The position numbers were made by a program, and so were the translations under genes. The notes beneath the pieces were generated by a model. It ran no database searches. It had not been told where the DNA came from and saw nothing but the letters and a program-made list of their open reading frames with translations. Positions 8,816 through 17,771 of a stretch of DNA of 55,279 bases are shown here, piece by piece. The stretch is taken from assembly GCF_014694385.1 (NCBI RefSeq), contig NZ_JAAOCA010000040.1, positions 1 to 55,279 of the forward strand, in the 5' to 3' direction. Source of the DNA: Pseudomonas typographi (GTDB taxonomy: Bacteria; Pseudomonadota; Gammaproteobacteria; Pseudomonadales; Pseudomonadaceae). Each line of letters starts with the position of its first letter. Position 1 is the stretch's first letter.

Positions 8816-8929
8816 CCGCGTGCCTACGCAAATTAAGGAAAATTCCCACACCACCTACCCCAATGGCAACCATAGGGCCGGCCTTATGCTTTCGCGCCGA
8901 TGAACCACGTCAATGGACAGAGGTGCAAG

Positions 8930-9694
8930 ATGGCCATAACCGCGAAAACACCGTCTCACCGCAGTACGCTGCTAGCGACCAGCCTGGCGGGGCTGTTGCC
9001 CCTGATAATTGGCATGGCCGTAAGCTTTTTCACCATAGAGCACAGCTTGCAGGAAAAAAACAAACGGGTTATCACCGCGGCCCTGTCGCACTTCGACGAT
9101 TTATTTACCCAACTGGCCGCTTCCGCAACGCAAGCTGACCCATGGCTTACCGCCTCCTGCGACGCCTTGGTGGCTTCGGCGCCAGCGGCGGACACCTTGC
9201 CAGAACTGAGCCTGGGCTTTCTACGGTTGGCGCGCAACGACTGCACGGCACCGGAACCGCAGTTGCCCAGCGCGAAACCGGCCGCCACGACCTGGCTGAG
9301 TATCAACGCCCAAGACCCCGCCAGCCCCGCACGCGGGGCGCTGCTGCTCAATCGCGGCACGCCCGAGCGGTTCGTGTCGGTAGTGGTCGATAACCAATGG
9401 GTGATCAAATGGATGAAGTTGATCAGCGGTGATACCTACTTGTCCCTGCGCATCGCCGGCACCATCCTGTGGGACGACGGGGCCATGCTCAGCGGCAACA
9501 GTACCGATAACCAGCAATACTCGGCCCGGGCACGGTCGACCTTATGGCCTTACGAGGTCGAGAGCACACTCTCCAGTGACGACGTGCTGGACACCATTCG
9601 CAGCGAATGGGTGATGATGCTGGCGCGCCTGAGTGTATTGGCAGTGATTTGTGCGGGGCTTTGCCATTGGGCCTTGACCCGCCGGCACCGGTAA
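8930..9694 (+). CDS. CSS-motif-type periplasmic sensor protein without an output domain
   Basis: A 254-aa protein made of a short N-terminus, one transmembrane helix (about 20-40), a periplasmic domain, a second helix (about 225-245) and a basic tail of a few residues. The periplasmic part holds two cysteines about 35 residues apart (TASCDAL and RNDCTAP), like the redox-sensitive CSS domain of YjcC-type c-di-GMP phosphodiesterases. In those proteins an EAL domain follows the second helix; here the frame stops and no EAL sequence follows in any frame. The ATG at 8930 has an AGAGG site upstream; the ATG at 8900 has none. It may regulate a partner or be a truncated relic. Confidence 0.55.
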   Translation: MAITAKTPSHRSTLLATSLAGLLPLIIGMAVSFFTIEHSLQEKNKRVITAALSHFDDLFTQLAASATQADPWLTASCDALVASAPAADTLPELSLGFLRLARNDCTAPEPQLPSAKPAATTWLSINAQDPASPARGALLLNRGTPERFVSVVVDNQWVIKWMKLISGDTYLSLRIAGTILWDDGAMLSGNSTDNQQYSARARSTLWPYEVESTLSSDDVLDTIRSEWVMMLARLSVLAVICAGLCHWALTRRHR

Positions 9695-9716
9695 GTGCCG
9701 GCTGTAAGCCGGTGCC
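9681..9716. other. Two mutually exclusive 8-bp hairpins over the sensor-gene stop
   Basis: GCCGGCAC (9681-9688) pairs with GTGCCGGC (9695-9702) around the stop codon, while GGCACCGG (9684-9691) can instead pair with CCGGTGCC (9709-9716). There is no clear T-run. It could act in mRNA stability or weak termination. The remaining 200 bp to 9919 show no gene. Confidence 0.35.
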
Positions 9717-9919
9717 CGCGGCCGCCCCGCCGCCTGGCGGCAGTGTCACTAGCGCAAACCAGCGGCAACACGGCCAGGCTACCTGAGCCATCACCCCGCC
9801 GTGTGTCGCCACTAGCCGCGATGCACGCAGGTGGTTAATCGACAGAGCCCGCTTCTATGCCATGGCACTGCGGTGCCCTTTTGCGGGTCACACCTTAAAC
9901 CCCCCTCAGGAGAACCGCC

Positions 9920-10069
9920 ATGAAAGCCCTACACGCCTTGATCCTCGGTACTAGCTTGCTGGCATTGCACGGCTGCTTCGACAGCGCCGACAAGAACAAC
10001 ACCCAACACAACAATGACGGCAGCCAGTCGTCGGTGCAGATGCAGGACAAAGACGCCGATAAGAAATAA
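9920..10069 (+). CDS. Small lipoprotein, 49 aa
   Basis: The ATG at 9920 follows a strong CAGGAGAA ribosome site with ideal spacing. Residues 1-16 are a hydrophobic signal, then a lipobox LHGC with the lipidated cysteine at 19, then a very hydrophilic Asp/Asn/Gln/Lys-rich tail of 30 residues. It would be an envelope-anchored lipoprotein; Phe-Asp after the Cys gives Asp at +3 rather than +2, so outer-membrane sorting is likely. No family was recognised. It lies 67 bp upstream of rarD on the same strand. Confidence 0.7.
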   Translation: MKALHALILGTSLLALHGCFDSADKNNTQHNNDGSQSSVQMQDKDADKK

Positions 10070-10136
10070 ATGCCAGCGTTGCCTGCTTGCGGTACTGTGC
10101 GCCCCCCATAATATGCCCTTGCCGCAAGAGGCCGCT

Positions 10137-11027
10137 GTGTCCCGAGGGATCGTCACATCGATCTTGGCATCGATGCTGTTTGCCACCATGTATTACTACA
10201 CCTCGCTGCTCACCCCCCTGAGTGGCGAGGAAATTTTTGGCTGGCGGATGTTGCTGACGCTGCCCTGCGTGACGCTGTTTCTGGTGTGCAGCGGTGACTG
10301 GCACCTGGCGTTGGGGGTACTGCGGCGCATTCGCGCCCGCCCATGGCTGCTGGCCGGTAGCGCGGCCACCGCCACGCTGATGGGCGTGCAACTGTGGTTG
10401 TTTCTGTGGGCGCCGTTGCACGGGCGTAGCCTGCAAGTGTCGATGGGTTACTTCCTGTTGCCGCTGACCATGGTACTGACCGGCAAACTGCTGTGGAATG
10501 AAAAACTCTCACGCCCGCAGGCGCTGGCCGTCACATTCGCCGCCTTGGGCGTGGGCTACGAAGGGCTGTACCACGGCAGCTTCGCCTGGGAAACCCTGCT
10601 GGTCGCCCTCGGCTACCCGGTGTATTTCATCGTCCGCCGCAGCTGCCGCAACGACCATCTGGGCGGGCTATGGGCCGATATGCTGCTACAGGCCCCGGTC
10701 GCACTGTATTTCGTTGTCCGCGGCCCGCTGTCGGCCGCAGACCTTGCCGCCCACCCAGGTTTGTACGGCTTGGTCCCGCTGCTGGGCGCTATCAGCGCGG
10801 CCGCGCTGGTGTGTTATGTGGTGGCCAGCAAGCAATTGCCGTTCTCATTGTTTGGTTTGCTCAGTTACGTTGAACCGGCGCTGCTGGTGGCAGTGTCGTT
10901 GTTGCTCGGCGAACGCATTGGCGCCGAACAATGGCCTACCTATGGGTTCATCTGGCTGGCGGTGGCCGTGCTGATCGTCGAAGGCGCCCACCACCTGTTG
11001 CACCCGCGCCAACAGCCCCGCCCATAG
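10137..11027 (+). CDS. rarD: EamA-family transporter RarD
   Basis: A 296-aa inner-membrane protein with ten predicted helices in two EamA repeats. Recognisable RarD features are the SRGIVTSILASMLFA start and the LSGEEIFGWRM loop. RarD proteins were linked to chloramphenicol sensitivity, but the true substrate is unknown. The GTG at 10137 has an AAGAGG site five bases upstream and gives the same length as E. coli RarD; an ATG at 10113 would add eight residues. Confidence 0.85.
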   Translation: MSRGIVTSILASMLFATMYYYTSLLTPLSGEEIFGWRMLLTLPCVTLFLVCSGDWHLALGVLRRIRARPWLLAGSAATATLMGVQLWLFLWAPLHGRSLQVSMGYFLLPLTMVLTGKLLWNEKLSRPQALAVTFAALGVGYEGLYHGSFAWETLLVALGYPVYFIVRRSCRNDHLGGLWADMLLQAPVALYFVVRGPLSAADLAAHPGLYGLVPLLGAISAAALVCYVVASKQLPFSLFGLLSYVEPALLVAVSLLLGERIGAEQWPTYGFIWLAVAVLIVEGAHHLLHPRQQPRP

Positions 11028-11272
11028 CCGGCTGCACCCGTAATAGCCTGGCCGGCAGCGCGCCGCGCGGTGCAAGCACAGTGCCGCGCAAAATGCGGGC
11101 ACCCCGGCGGCGAGGTATTTCAGCGCAACGTTAATAGGCGGCTTCAGGGATAATTCTGCCGCCGCTGCGATCAAAGCCCTAGCAACGGCCATAGACAGCG
11201 CCCGCGCGATTGCCCAGAATGCTCCCCCACCCCAATGGACACCCCGCGCGCCGCGTGCCGCGAACAGCCGAA
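11028..11272. other. Intergenic region before pqiA1
   Basis: No gene seen on either strand. It is GC-rich with several short inverted repeats (for example GCGCCGCGCGG) and should contain the promoter of the pqi operon. No clear -35/-10 pair could be chosen. Confidence 0.4.
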
Positions 11273-11881
11273 ATGACGATCGCCACCGACTGGATCATCT
11301 GCGAACACTGCGACACGCTGTACCGGGCCGTACCCCTGCAACCAGGCCAGGCGAGCTTGTGCCGGCGCTGCGGCGCGGTATTGTGGCGCCAGCCGCGCCT
11401 GGGGCTGCAGCAACAGTTGGCGCTCACGATCACCGCCGCCTTGATGTTCGTGTTCGCCAACAGTTTTCCGGTGATCACCATCAGCTTCGAGGGGCTGGCC
11501 AACGCCGCCACCCTCGGCGAATCCGTCAAGGCCCTGGCACAAGGGCAAATCACCCCCATGGCGGCGGTGATGGGGGTGACCGTGATCCTCGCCCCGCTGC
11601 TGCAGATCCTGTTGTTGTTCTGGCTGCTCGGCCATGCCTGCGGCGGGCGCGTGGCGCCAGGGTTCAAGCTGTGCATGCGCACCCTTGAACACCTGCGGCC
11701 CTGGAGCATGCTCGAAGTGTGCTTGCTCGGCATCCTGGTGGCGATCATCAAGCTGGGCAGCATGCTCAGCGTTCACCCCGGCATCGGCCTTTGGGCCCTG
11801 GCGATGCTCGCCGTGCTGATCATCTTGATTTCCGGTAAGAGCGTGCAGCAGCTCTGGGCACTGTACGAGGCGCGCACATGA
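11273..11881 (+). CDS. PqiA-like membrane protein, N-terminal half-type
   Basis: A 202-aa paraquat-inducible-protein-A family member. A zinc ribbon (CEHCDTL and CRRCGAV) at residues 9-40 is followed by about four transmembrane helices. E. coli PqiA is one 417-aa protein with two such units; here the two units are separate overlapping genes (this one and the next), as is common in pseudomonads. It probably supplies the inner-membrane part of the PqiABC intermembrane lipid-transport bridge. The ATG at 11273 lacks a strong ribosome site; an upstream in-frame start at 11210 is less likely. Confidence 0.85.
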   Translation: MTIATDWIICEHCDTLYRAVPLQPGQASLCRRCGAVLWRQPRLGLQQQLALTITAALMFVFANSFPVITISFEGLANAATLGESVKALAQGQITPMAAVMGVTVILAPLLQILLLFWLLGHACGGRVAPGFKLCMRTLEHLRPWSMLEVCLLGILVAIIKLGSMLSVHPGIGLWALAMLAVLIILISGKSVQQLWALYEART

Positions 11882-12492
11882 GCGAACTGCCCTTCGCCCG
11901 CGACCATGGCCTGGTGTTGTGCCATATCTGCTCCAAGGCTTGCCAGGCCGATTCGCCGACCTGCCCACGCTGCGACAGCGCCGTGCATGCGCGCAAGCCC
12001 CATTCGATCTCACGCACCTGGGCCTTCCTGGTGGCGGCGCTGATCTTTTACATCCCGGCCAATACCTTGCCGGTGATGTACACGCAGATGTTCGGCAGCG
12101 CCAGCGAAAACACCATCCTCAGTGGTGTGATCGAGTTCTGGAAAGGCGGCTCGTGGGATATCGCCTTGCTGATTTTTTTCGCAAGCGTGGTGGTGCCTTG
12201 CCTGAAGTTCTTCGCCCTGGGGCTGCTGTTGGTAACCTGCCAGCGCCGCAGCCGCTGGGCCATGCGCGAGCGTTCCCGGCTGTTCCGTTTTATCGAGCTG
12301 ATCGGGTACTGGTCGATGCTGGATGTGCTGGTCGTCGCCCTGGTCGCGGCACTGGTGCAATTTCGTTCGCTGAGCACCGTGGAACCCCGGCTCGGCATAT
12401 TGTTCTTCGGCGTGGTGGTGGTACTCACCATGTTTGCCGCCATGAGTTTCGACCCCCGCCTGATCTGGGATGCAGAGGTAACAGATGACTGA
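11878..12492 (+). CDS. PqiA-like membrane protein, second half-type
   Basis: A 204-aa paralogue of the preceding protein. A zinc ribbon (LCHICSKAC and CPRCDS, residues 14-38) is followed by about four transmembrane helices including FYIPANTLPVMYT, a PqiA/YebS signature. The start overlaps the previous stop (ATGA) and its 3' end overlaps pqiB by 8 bp, indicating coupled translation. The two small proteins likely assemble into the equivalent of one PqiA. Confidence 0.87.
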   Translation: MSELPFARDHGLVLCHICSKACQADSPTCPRCDSAVHARKPHSISRTWAFLVAALIFYIPANTLPVMYTQMFGSASENTILSGVIEFWKGGSWDIALLIFFASVVVPCLKFFALGLLLVTCQRRSRWAMRERSRLFRFIELIGYWSMLDVLVVALVAALVQFRSLSTVEPRLGILFFGVVVVLTMFAAMSFDPRLIWDAEVTDD

Positions 12493-14152
12493 TCAAGGAC
12501 ACCCCGTGAACCCTGGAACGCCGCAGGTGAGGCAACGCCGCCTGAATATCTCCCTGGTATGGCTGGTGCCGATCGCCGCGGCCCTGGTGGGGGTGTCGAT
12601 GTTGGTGCACAACGCACTGTCCGCAGGCCCGCAAATCACCATCGACTTCCAAACCGCCGAAGGCTTGGAAGCCAACAAAACCCAAGTCAAATACAAGAAC
12701 GTGGTCATCGGCCAGGTGACCGATATCAACTTGGCCGATGACCGTAGCAAGGTGACCGCGACCGTTGCGCTAAACGCCTCGGCCAGCGCGTTTACCTCGG
12801 ACGATTCGCAATACTGGGTGGTGCGCCCGCGCATCGGCGCCCAAGGCATCAGCGGCGTGGACACGCTGCTGTCCGGCTCGTTCATCGGCGCCGACCCTGG
12901 CCGCGCCCATGGCACCCGCAAGGCCTTCACCGGGTTGGAAACACCCCCGCCGGTCACCTATGGCCAGCAAGGCCGGCGCTTTACCCTGCGCACCGAAGAC
13001 CTCGGTTCGCTCGACATCGGCTCGCCGGTGTATTACCGGCGCATTCAGGTGGGCCAAGTAGTGTCCTACCACCTGGCCGAAGACGGCAAGGGCATCGACG
13101 TGCAGATTTTCGTAAACGCGCCTAACGACAAGTACGTGACTGACGACAGCCGCTTCTGGAACGCCAGCGGCGTGGACGTGAGCCTGGGCGCCTCGGGGCT
13201 GAAGGTCAACACCCAGTCGATGTCGGCGATACTCTCCGGCGGCGTGGCCTTCGTCGAGCCCAAGTACAGCCCCGACGCCAAGCCTGCCGAGCCGCTTCAT
13301 ACTTTCACCCTATTCGGCGACCAGGTAACCGCGTTGGCGCCACCTGACGGCGAACCCAAGTACATCCACATGCGCTTCAACCAATCGCTGCGCGGGCTGA
13401 ACGTTAACGCGCCGGTGGAGTTCCATGGTGTGAACTTCGGCCACGTGGTATCGGTAGACCTCGACTACGACGAAGACGGCAAGACCTTCCCGACCCTGGT
13501 CGGCGCGGTGATCTACCCGGCGCGCCTGGGCAAGGCGTATGAGCGAGTGCTGGCGCAGATCGGCGGCGAAGGAGACGATGAGCGGGCGAACAAATTGATG
13601 GCGACCTTCATCAAACAGGGCCTGCGCGCCCAGGCGCGCAGCGCTAACCTGATCACCGGCCAACTGATGATCTCGCTGGACTTCATGCCCAATGCGACGC
13701 CGGTGAACGTCAACTCGGCCGCCCGCCCCATAGAGATCCCTACGGTACCGGGCAGCCTCGACAAACTGCAGGAGCAACTGCAGGCCATGGTCGACAAGAT
13801 CAGCCGTCTGCCGCTTAACGAAATCGGTGAAAACCTCAGCGGTAGCCTGGCGCAGCTCAATAAAACCTTGGCCCAGGTCAACGGCAACACCTTGCCGCAA
13901 CTTAACCAGGCCCTCGCTGAAGCCCACAAGACATTAGCGGCCGCCAGCCAATCGCTAGGCGAAGACTCCCCGCAACGCCAGGGCGTCACCGATGCCATGC
14001 AAGACTTGCAGCGTACCGCGCGTTCGGTGCGGGCGCTGACCGACTTCCTCGGCCGCCATCCCGAGGCGCTGATCCGCGGGCGCACCCAACAAGGCCAACC
14101 CGACGCCTACCGTTCGTCGCCCTCGACATCCCGTGAAACCGACCCGGAGTGA
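12485..14152 (+). CDS. pqiB: MCE-domain intermembrane transport protein PqiB
   Basis: A 555-aa periplasmic-spanning protein. One N-terminal transmembrane helix (about 20-40) is followed by three MCE/MlaD repeats beginning near residues 52, 178 and 304, then a long helical, Gln/Leu-rich region (about 410-520). In E. coli PqiB, stacked MCE rings and such a coiled tube form a channel for lipids between the two membranes. A proline- and serine-rich tail follows. The start lies within the end of pqiA2. Confidence 0.92.
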   Translation: MTDQGHPVNPGTPQVRQRRLNISLVWLVPIAAALVGVSMLVHNALSAGPQITIDFQTAEGLEANKTQVKYKNVVIGQVTDINLADDRSKVTATVALNASASAFTSDDSQYWVVRPRIGAQGISGVDTLLSGSFIGADPGRAHGTRKAFTGLETPPPVTYGQQGRRFTLRTEDLGSLDIGSPVYYRRIQVGQVVSYHLAEDGKGIDVQIFVNAPNDKYVTDDSRFWNASGVDVSLGASGLKVNTQSMSAILSGGVAFVEPKYSPDAKPAEPLHTFTLFGDQVTALAPPDGEPKYIHMRFNQSLRGLNVNAPVEFHGVNFGHVVSVDLDYDEDGKTFPTLVGAVIYPARLGKAYERVLAQIGGEGDDERANKLMATFIKQGLRAQARSANLITGQLMISLDFMPNATPVNVNSAARPIEIPTVPGSLDKLQEQLQAMVDKISRLPLNEIGENLSGSLAQLNKTLAQVNGNTLPQLNQALAEAHKTLAAASQSLGEDSPQRQGVTDAMQDLQRTARSVRALTDFLGRHPEALIRGRTQQGQPDAYRSSPSTSRETDPE

Positions 14153-14157
14153 CCGCC

Positions 14158-14760
14158 ATGAACCTGCGACACCTCGCGCTGTGTGCCAGCCTGGGCCTGG
14201 CGGCCTGCAGCTCGGTGCCCACCCATTACTACACGTTGGTCGCCCCGGCCGGCGCCAACCCGCCGACCAGCGTCCCCGGCCCGCCCTTTCAGTTGCAAGC
14301 GGTACGCATTCCGGTGCAGGTCGACCAGCCGGCCTTAGTGGTGCGTGAAGACCGCGGCAACCTGGCGATCTTGGACAACGAACGCTGGGGCGCGCCGTTG
14401 GCCGATGAACTCCACGATGCGTTGGCCGCCCGGCTAGAACTAGAGATGGGCAGCCGCGACCTTGCCAACATGCCCAAGCAGGCTGGGCAACCGCTGGTCA
14501 CCGTACGCGCCGACGTTCGCCGTTTCGACTCGCTGCCAGGGCAGTACGCGTTGCTCGACACCGTATGGAGCGTTGCCGTAAGTGGCAATGCCGGCACACC
14601 GCGCAGCCTCACCTGCAGCTCGACGCTGCGCGTGCCGGCTGGCAATGGCTTGGATAACCTGGTACTGGCGCACCAGCAGGCCATCGGCCAATTGGCCAAG
14701 GCCATCGCCAACACCGCCCGTGGGTTTGCCAACAACCCTCAGCAAGGCTGCGCCCGCTGA
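14158..14760 (+). CDS. pqiC: PqiC-like outer-membrane lipoprotein
   Basis: A 200-aa lipoprotein with signal and lipobox LAAC followed by SS (outer-membrane sorting), then the ABC-type transport auxiliary (DUF330) fold with the YYTLVAP start typical of the family. It anchors the PqiB tube at the outer membrane. The ATG at 14158 has GGAG nine bases upstream, inside the pqiB stop region; the GTG at 14149 is the alternative. Its 3' end overlaps the convergent gene by 22 bp. Confidence 0.88.
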   Translation: MNLRHLALCASLGLAACSSVPTHYYTLVAPAGANPPTSVPGPPFQLQAVRIPVQVDQPALVVREDRGNLAILDNERWGAPLADELHDALAARLELEMGSRDLANMPKQAGQPLVTVRADVRRFDSLPGQYALLDTVWSVAVSGNAGTPRSLTCSSTLRVPAGNGLDNLVLAHQQAIGQLAKAIANTARGFANNPQQGCAR

Positions 14761-15431
14761 CCCACCCGGGCCGCTGCCCGGGCCACCGCCGCGGCGCGTT
14801 GGTCTACCGCCCCTTGCACCGCGGCGCGCTGTAACTGAACGATGGCCGGCGGCGCCTCGGCCGGGTGGCCGCTGGCGAAGGGCGGTGCCGGTGCATACTC
14901 CAGCGCCAACTGCAGCCGTTGTGCCCGTTCCGTGCCGAACAATTCAGCCACCAGCACCAGGGCAAAATCAATGCCCGCGGTGACCCCGCCGCCGGTGATC
15001 AGCTCAGCGTCGCGTACTACCCGTTGCTCAACCGCCACCGCACCAAAGGCCACCAGCAGATGCTGATAGGCCCAATGGGTAGTCACCCGCCGCCCACGTA
15101 AAAGCCCTGCCGCACCCAGCGCCAAGGCGCCAGTGCACACCGAGCTGAGGTAACGCAGGCCTGGGGCCTGTGCGCGAATGAACTCAAGGTATCGGTCATC
15201 GGCCATCACCGCCTCGATACCGGCACCGCCGGGTACGCACAGTACATCCAACGCTGGGCAGGCGCCGAAGAGCGTATCCGGCCGCAGCCATAGCCCCCTG
15301 CTGGCCTGCACGGGTTCCAGTTCAGGCGCCAACAGGCAAAGGCTCACCTCCGGCAGCCCTGCCAGCACATCGAACGGGCCGATAAGGTCCAATGGCTGGA
15401 TACCAGGAAATAGCAAAAAACCCACGTTCAT
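14739..15431 (-). CDS. DJ-1/PfpI-family protein, isonitrile hydratase-like
   Basis: A 230-aa class-I glutamine-amidotransferase-like enzyme. The start LLFPGIQPLDLIGPFDVL, the nucleophile elbow SVCTGALALGAAGLL with the catalytic Cys, and GGGVTAGIDFAL match the group that includes the isonitrile hydratase of P. putida. The C-terminal 40 residues are Ala/Arg-rich. The ATG at 15431 is chosen because it begins exactly at the family N-terminus; the open frame runs further upstream. It is divergent from a GlxA-type regulator with the same amidotransferase-like domain. The substrate is not provable. Confidence 0.75.
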   Translation of the reverse strand: MNVGFLLFPGIQPLDLIGPFDVLAGLPEVSLCLLAPELEPVQASRGLWLRPDTLFGACPALDVLCVPGGAGIEAVMADDRYLEFIRAQAPGLRYLSSVCTGALALGAAGLLRGRRVTTHWAYQHLLVAFGAVAVEQRVVRDAELITGGGVTAGIDFALVLVAELFGTERAQRLQLALEYAPAPPFASGHPAEAPPAIVQLQRAAVQGAVDQRAAAVARAAARVGQRAQPC

Positions 15432-15525
15432 GCGCTTCGCTCCGTGTTGGGTTGGGCTGGACAAGGCCACGGTACTGCGCGAAGCTGCTGGCCGTATCGC
15501 CATTAAACCCACGGTTCCCGCCAAA

Positions 15526-16500
15526 ATGCCTCACCAAATAGACATGCTTGCCTTCGCCGCCGTCCAAGTGTTGGACGTCACCGGTCCCCTGCAGGTGTTC
15601 GCCAGCGCCAATGACTTGGCCCAAGCCGCCGGGCGCGCCGCGCCCTACCAACTACGGCTGGTCTGCGAAGGGGGCGGCCCGGTCATGACCAGCGCGGGTA
15701 TGCCGCTGCTCGCCCAGCCCCTACCCGCGCCGGCCGATGCCTGCCACACGCTGCTGGTGGCGGGCGGTTGGGGTGTTTACCAGGCTGCCGCGCAGCCGGC
15801 CTTGGTGCGGTGGCTTCGCGAGCGCGCCGGCCATTGCCAACGTATCGCCTCGGTGTGTACGGGCGCCTTCCTGCTGGCCCATGCGGGGTTGCTCGATGGC
15901 CGCCGGGCCGTCACTCACTGGTCGCGCTGCGAACAATTGGCGAAGGCGTTTCCCGGTACGCGCGTGGAGCCGGCGCGGCTCTATATCAACGACGGCCCGT
16001 TGTGGACATCAGCGGGCGTTACGGCGGGGATCGACCTGGCGCTGGCCCTGGTGGAAGAAGATCTAGGCCATGCCGCGGCACTCGAAGTGGCCCGCCACCT
16101 TGTGGTGTTCCTCAAACGGCCGGGCGACCAGGCACAATTCAGTACCACCCTGGCCTTGCAACAAGCAGGCGGGCGCTTCGACACCCTGCACGCATGGATG
16201 CTCGAGCACTTGGCCGCCGACCTGAGCGTCGGCCGCCTGGCTGAGCAGGCCGGCATGAGTGAGCGTAGTTTCTTGCGCCATTACCGTGCGCACACGGGCC
16301 ACACGCCCGCCCGGGCTGTGGAGCTGATGCGGCTGGAGGCCGCCTGCCGGCTGCTGGCGCAGGGCCAAGGCGCACTCAAGCGCATCGCCCGGCAATGCGG
16401 GTTCGCCAGCGAAGAAACCTTGCGCCGCTGTTTCATTCGCCACCGGGGGGTGCCGCCGCAGGCGTGGGGTGAACGCTTTCGTGGCAACGCGGCTGGGTAA
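15526..16500 (+). CDS. GlxA-family AraC-type transcriptional regulator
   Basis: A 324-aa regulator: an N-terminal DJ-1/PfpI-like domain (1-190, including SVCTGAFLLAHAGLLDGR and VTAGIDLALALVEE) and a C-terminal AraC DNA-binding domain with two helix-turn-helices (about 215-315; AEQAGMSERSFLRHYRAHTG and IARQCGFASEETLRRCF). Divergent from the isonitrile-hydratase-like gene across a 94-bp gap, so it probably controls that gene and itself. The ATG at 15526 starts at the conserved N-terminus. Confidence 0.87.
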   Translation: MPHQIDMLAFAAVQVLDVTGPLQVFASANDLAQAAGRAAPYQLRLVCEGGGPVMTSAGMPLLAQPLPAPADACHTLLVAGGWGVYQAAAQPALVRWLRERAGHCQRIASVCTGAFLLAHAGLLDGRRAVTHWSRCEQLAKAFPGTRVEPARLYINDGPLWTSAGVTAGIDLALALVEEDLGHAAALEVARHLVVFLKRPGDQAQFSTTLALQQAGGRFDTLHAWMLEHLAADLSVGRLAEQAGMSERSFLRHYRAHTGHTPARAVELMRLEAACRLLAQGQGALKRIARQCGFASEETLRRCFIRHRGVPPQAWGERFRGNAAG

Positions 16501-16570
16501 AGCGCCGGTGGCTGGCCGAAGGGCGGTGCCACTGGTAAAGTCGGCGTTTTTCTGCCCTAGGTCCTGCCCG

Positions 16571-16912
16571 ATGAAACCGCTGATCACCGTTACCCTCGCC
16601 CTACTAGCCAGCATGGCCGTACCGCCAGCCTTGGCCCATGCCCATTTGGCCGGCGCCCAGGCCGATGCACAGCTACTGAAGCTGGTGTTCTCCGAAGGCG
16701 TGGAAGCCGCCTTTAGCACCGTCACCGTTACCGATGCCGAAGGGCATGCTGTCGCTTTACAAGCGGTTTCTACCCAAGCCGACAACCCCAAGGTACTGCT
16801 CGCCCAACCGAGTAGCCCGCTGGCACCCGGCGAATATGATGGCCAATGGCAAGTAGTGAGCGTAGATACTCATAAAAGCAGCGGTACATTTCACTTTAAA
16901 ATAGGCCAATAA
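16571..16912 (+). CDS. copC: CopC-type periplasmic copper-binding protein
   Basis: A 113-aa protein with a signal peptide (1-22, ALA-HAH cleavage). The mature N-terminus begins HAHL, the Cu(II)-binding His brace of CopC, and the late VDTH adds a second His. The fold is a small beta-barrel. It hands copper to the membrane protein CopD encoded 4 bp downstream. It has none of the Met-rich loop of plasmid CopC, so it is the Cu(II)-only type. The ribosome site is weak. Confidence 0.88.
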   Translation: MKPLITVTLALLASMAVPPALAHAHLAGAQADAQLLKLVFSEGVEAAFSTVTVTDAEGHAVALQAVSTQADNPKVLLAQPSSPLAPGEYDGQWQVVSVDTHKSSGTFHFKIGQ

Positions 16913-16916
16913 CTAC

Positions 16917-17771
16917 ATGAGATTATTGGTTTTATTTAGGCTTATACACTTTTTTTGCTTGATGGTGCTGTTCGGCGTGGCGGTGTTCCGACCGCTGTTG
17001 ATCGAGGCCAAAGCGGTCATGGCACTGCGCCGCGCGATGGACCCCTTTCTGTGCCTGGTGGCGTTGTTCGCCTTGCTCAGCGGCATTGGCTGGTTGCTCG
17101 CCGGTGCTGCGCAAATGGCCGGGAGTTGGCCTGCCGGGGTGGCGCCGGCAACCCTGCGCAAGGTGTTGCTGGCAACGTTTTTCGGCAATGTTTGGAGTGT
17201 GCACTTGGTGTTGTGCTTGGTGCAGTTGGTGTATTGGCGCATTCCCGGCTGGCGCTCACACACACCGGCCCTGGCATTGGCGACCTTGACCTTAGGTACC
17301 CTGGCGCCAGTAGGCCATGCAGCCATGTTCAGTGGCGTGGCCGGCGGGTTGTTGGTGTTGAACCAATTGCTTCATCTGCTGGCCACCGGTGCTTGGCTCG
17401 GCGCGCTGCTGTTGATGCTGTGCACTAGGTTTATGAAGCAAGGCATTGTATTTGAACAGGTTGTTTTTAGCTTCAGCCGTTATGGGACCGCCTTGGTTGT
17501 GGTGATTTTGCTTACGGGGGTGGCCAATGTACGTGCCATTACCGGGCAATTCGTACCGAGCGGCTCGGCCTACGCCGCAGTGCTGGCCACCAAGGCGGTG
17601 CTGGTGGTGGCGATGCTCGCCCTTGCCCTGTACAACCGCACCCAAGCGGCCCGGCCGGTGCCCCACGGCTTGGCCTTGAGCGTGGGTGCCGAATGGCTAT
17701 GTGGCGTCGCCGCGCTGGCGGCAGTGGCATTGCTTGGCACTTTGGCGCCAGTCCCCTGGGCGGCGCTATGA
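16917..17771 (+). CDS. copD: CopD-type copper-transport membrane protein
   Basis: A 284-aa inner-membrane protein with about eight helices and conserved His residues in LIHFFCLMVLFG, HAAMF and LLHLLATGAWLGALL, matching CopD. It moves copper toward the cytoplasm together with CopC. The start lies 4 bp after copC and the stop overlaps the next ATG. The first codons are AT-rich compared with the rest, which may favour translation initiation. Confidence 0.88.
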   Translation: MRLLVLFRLIHFFCLMVLFGVAVFRPLLIEAKAVMALRRAMDPFLCLVALFALLSGIGWLLAGAAQMAGSWPAGVAPATLRKVLLATFFGNVWSVHLVLCLVQLVYWRIPGWRSHTPALALATLTLGTLAPVGHAAMFSGVAGGLLVLNQLLHLLATGAWLGALLLMLCTRFMKQGIVFEQVVFSFSRYGTALVVVILLTGVANVRAITGQFVPSGSAYAAVLATKAVLVVAMLALALYNRTQAARPVPHGLALSVGAEWLCGVAALAAVALLGTLAPVPWAAL

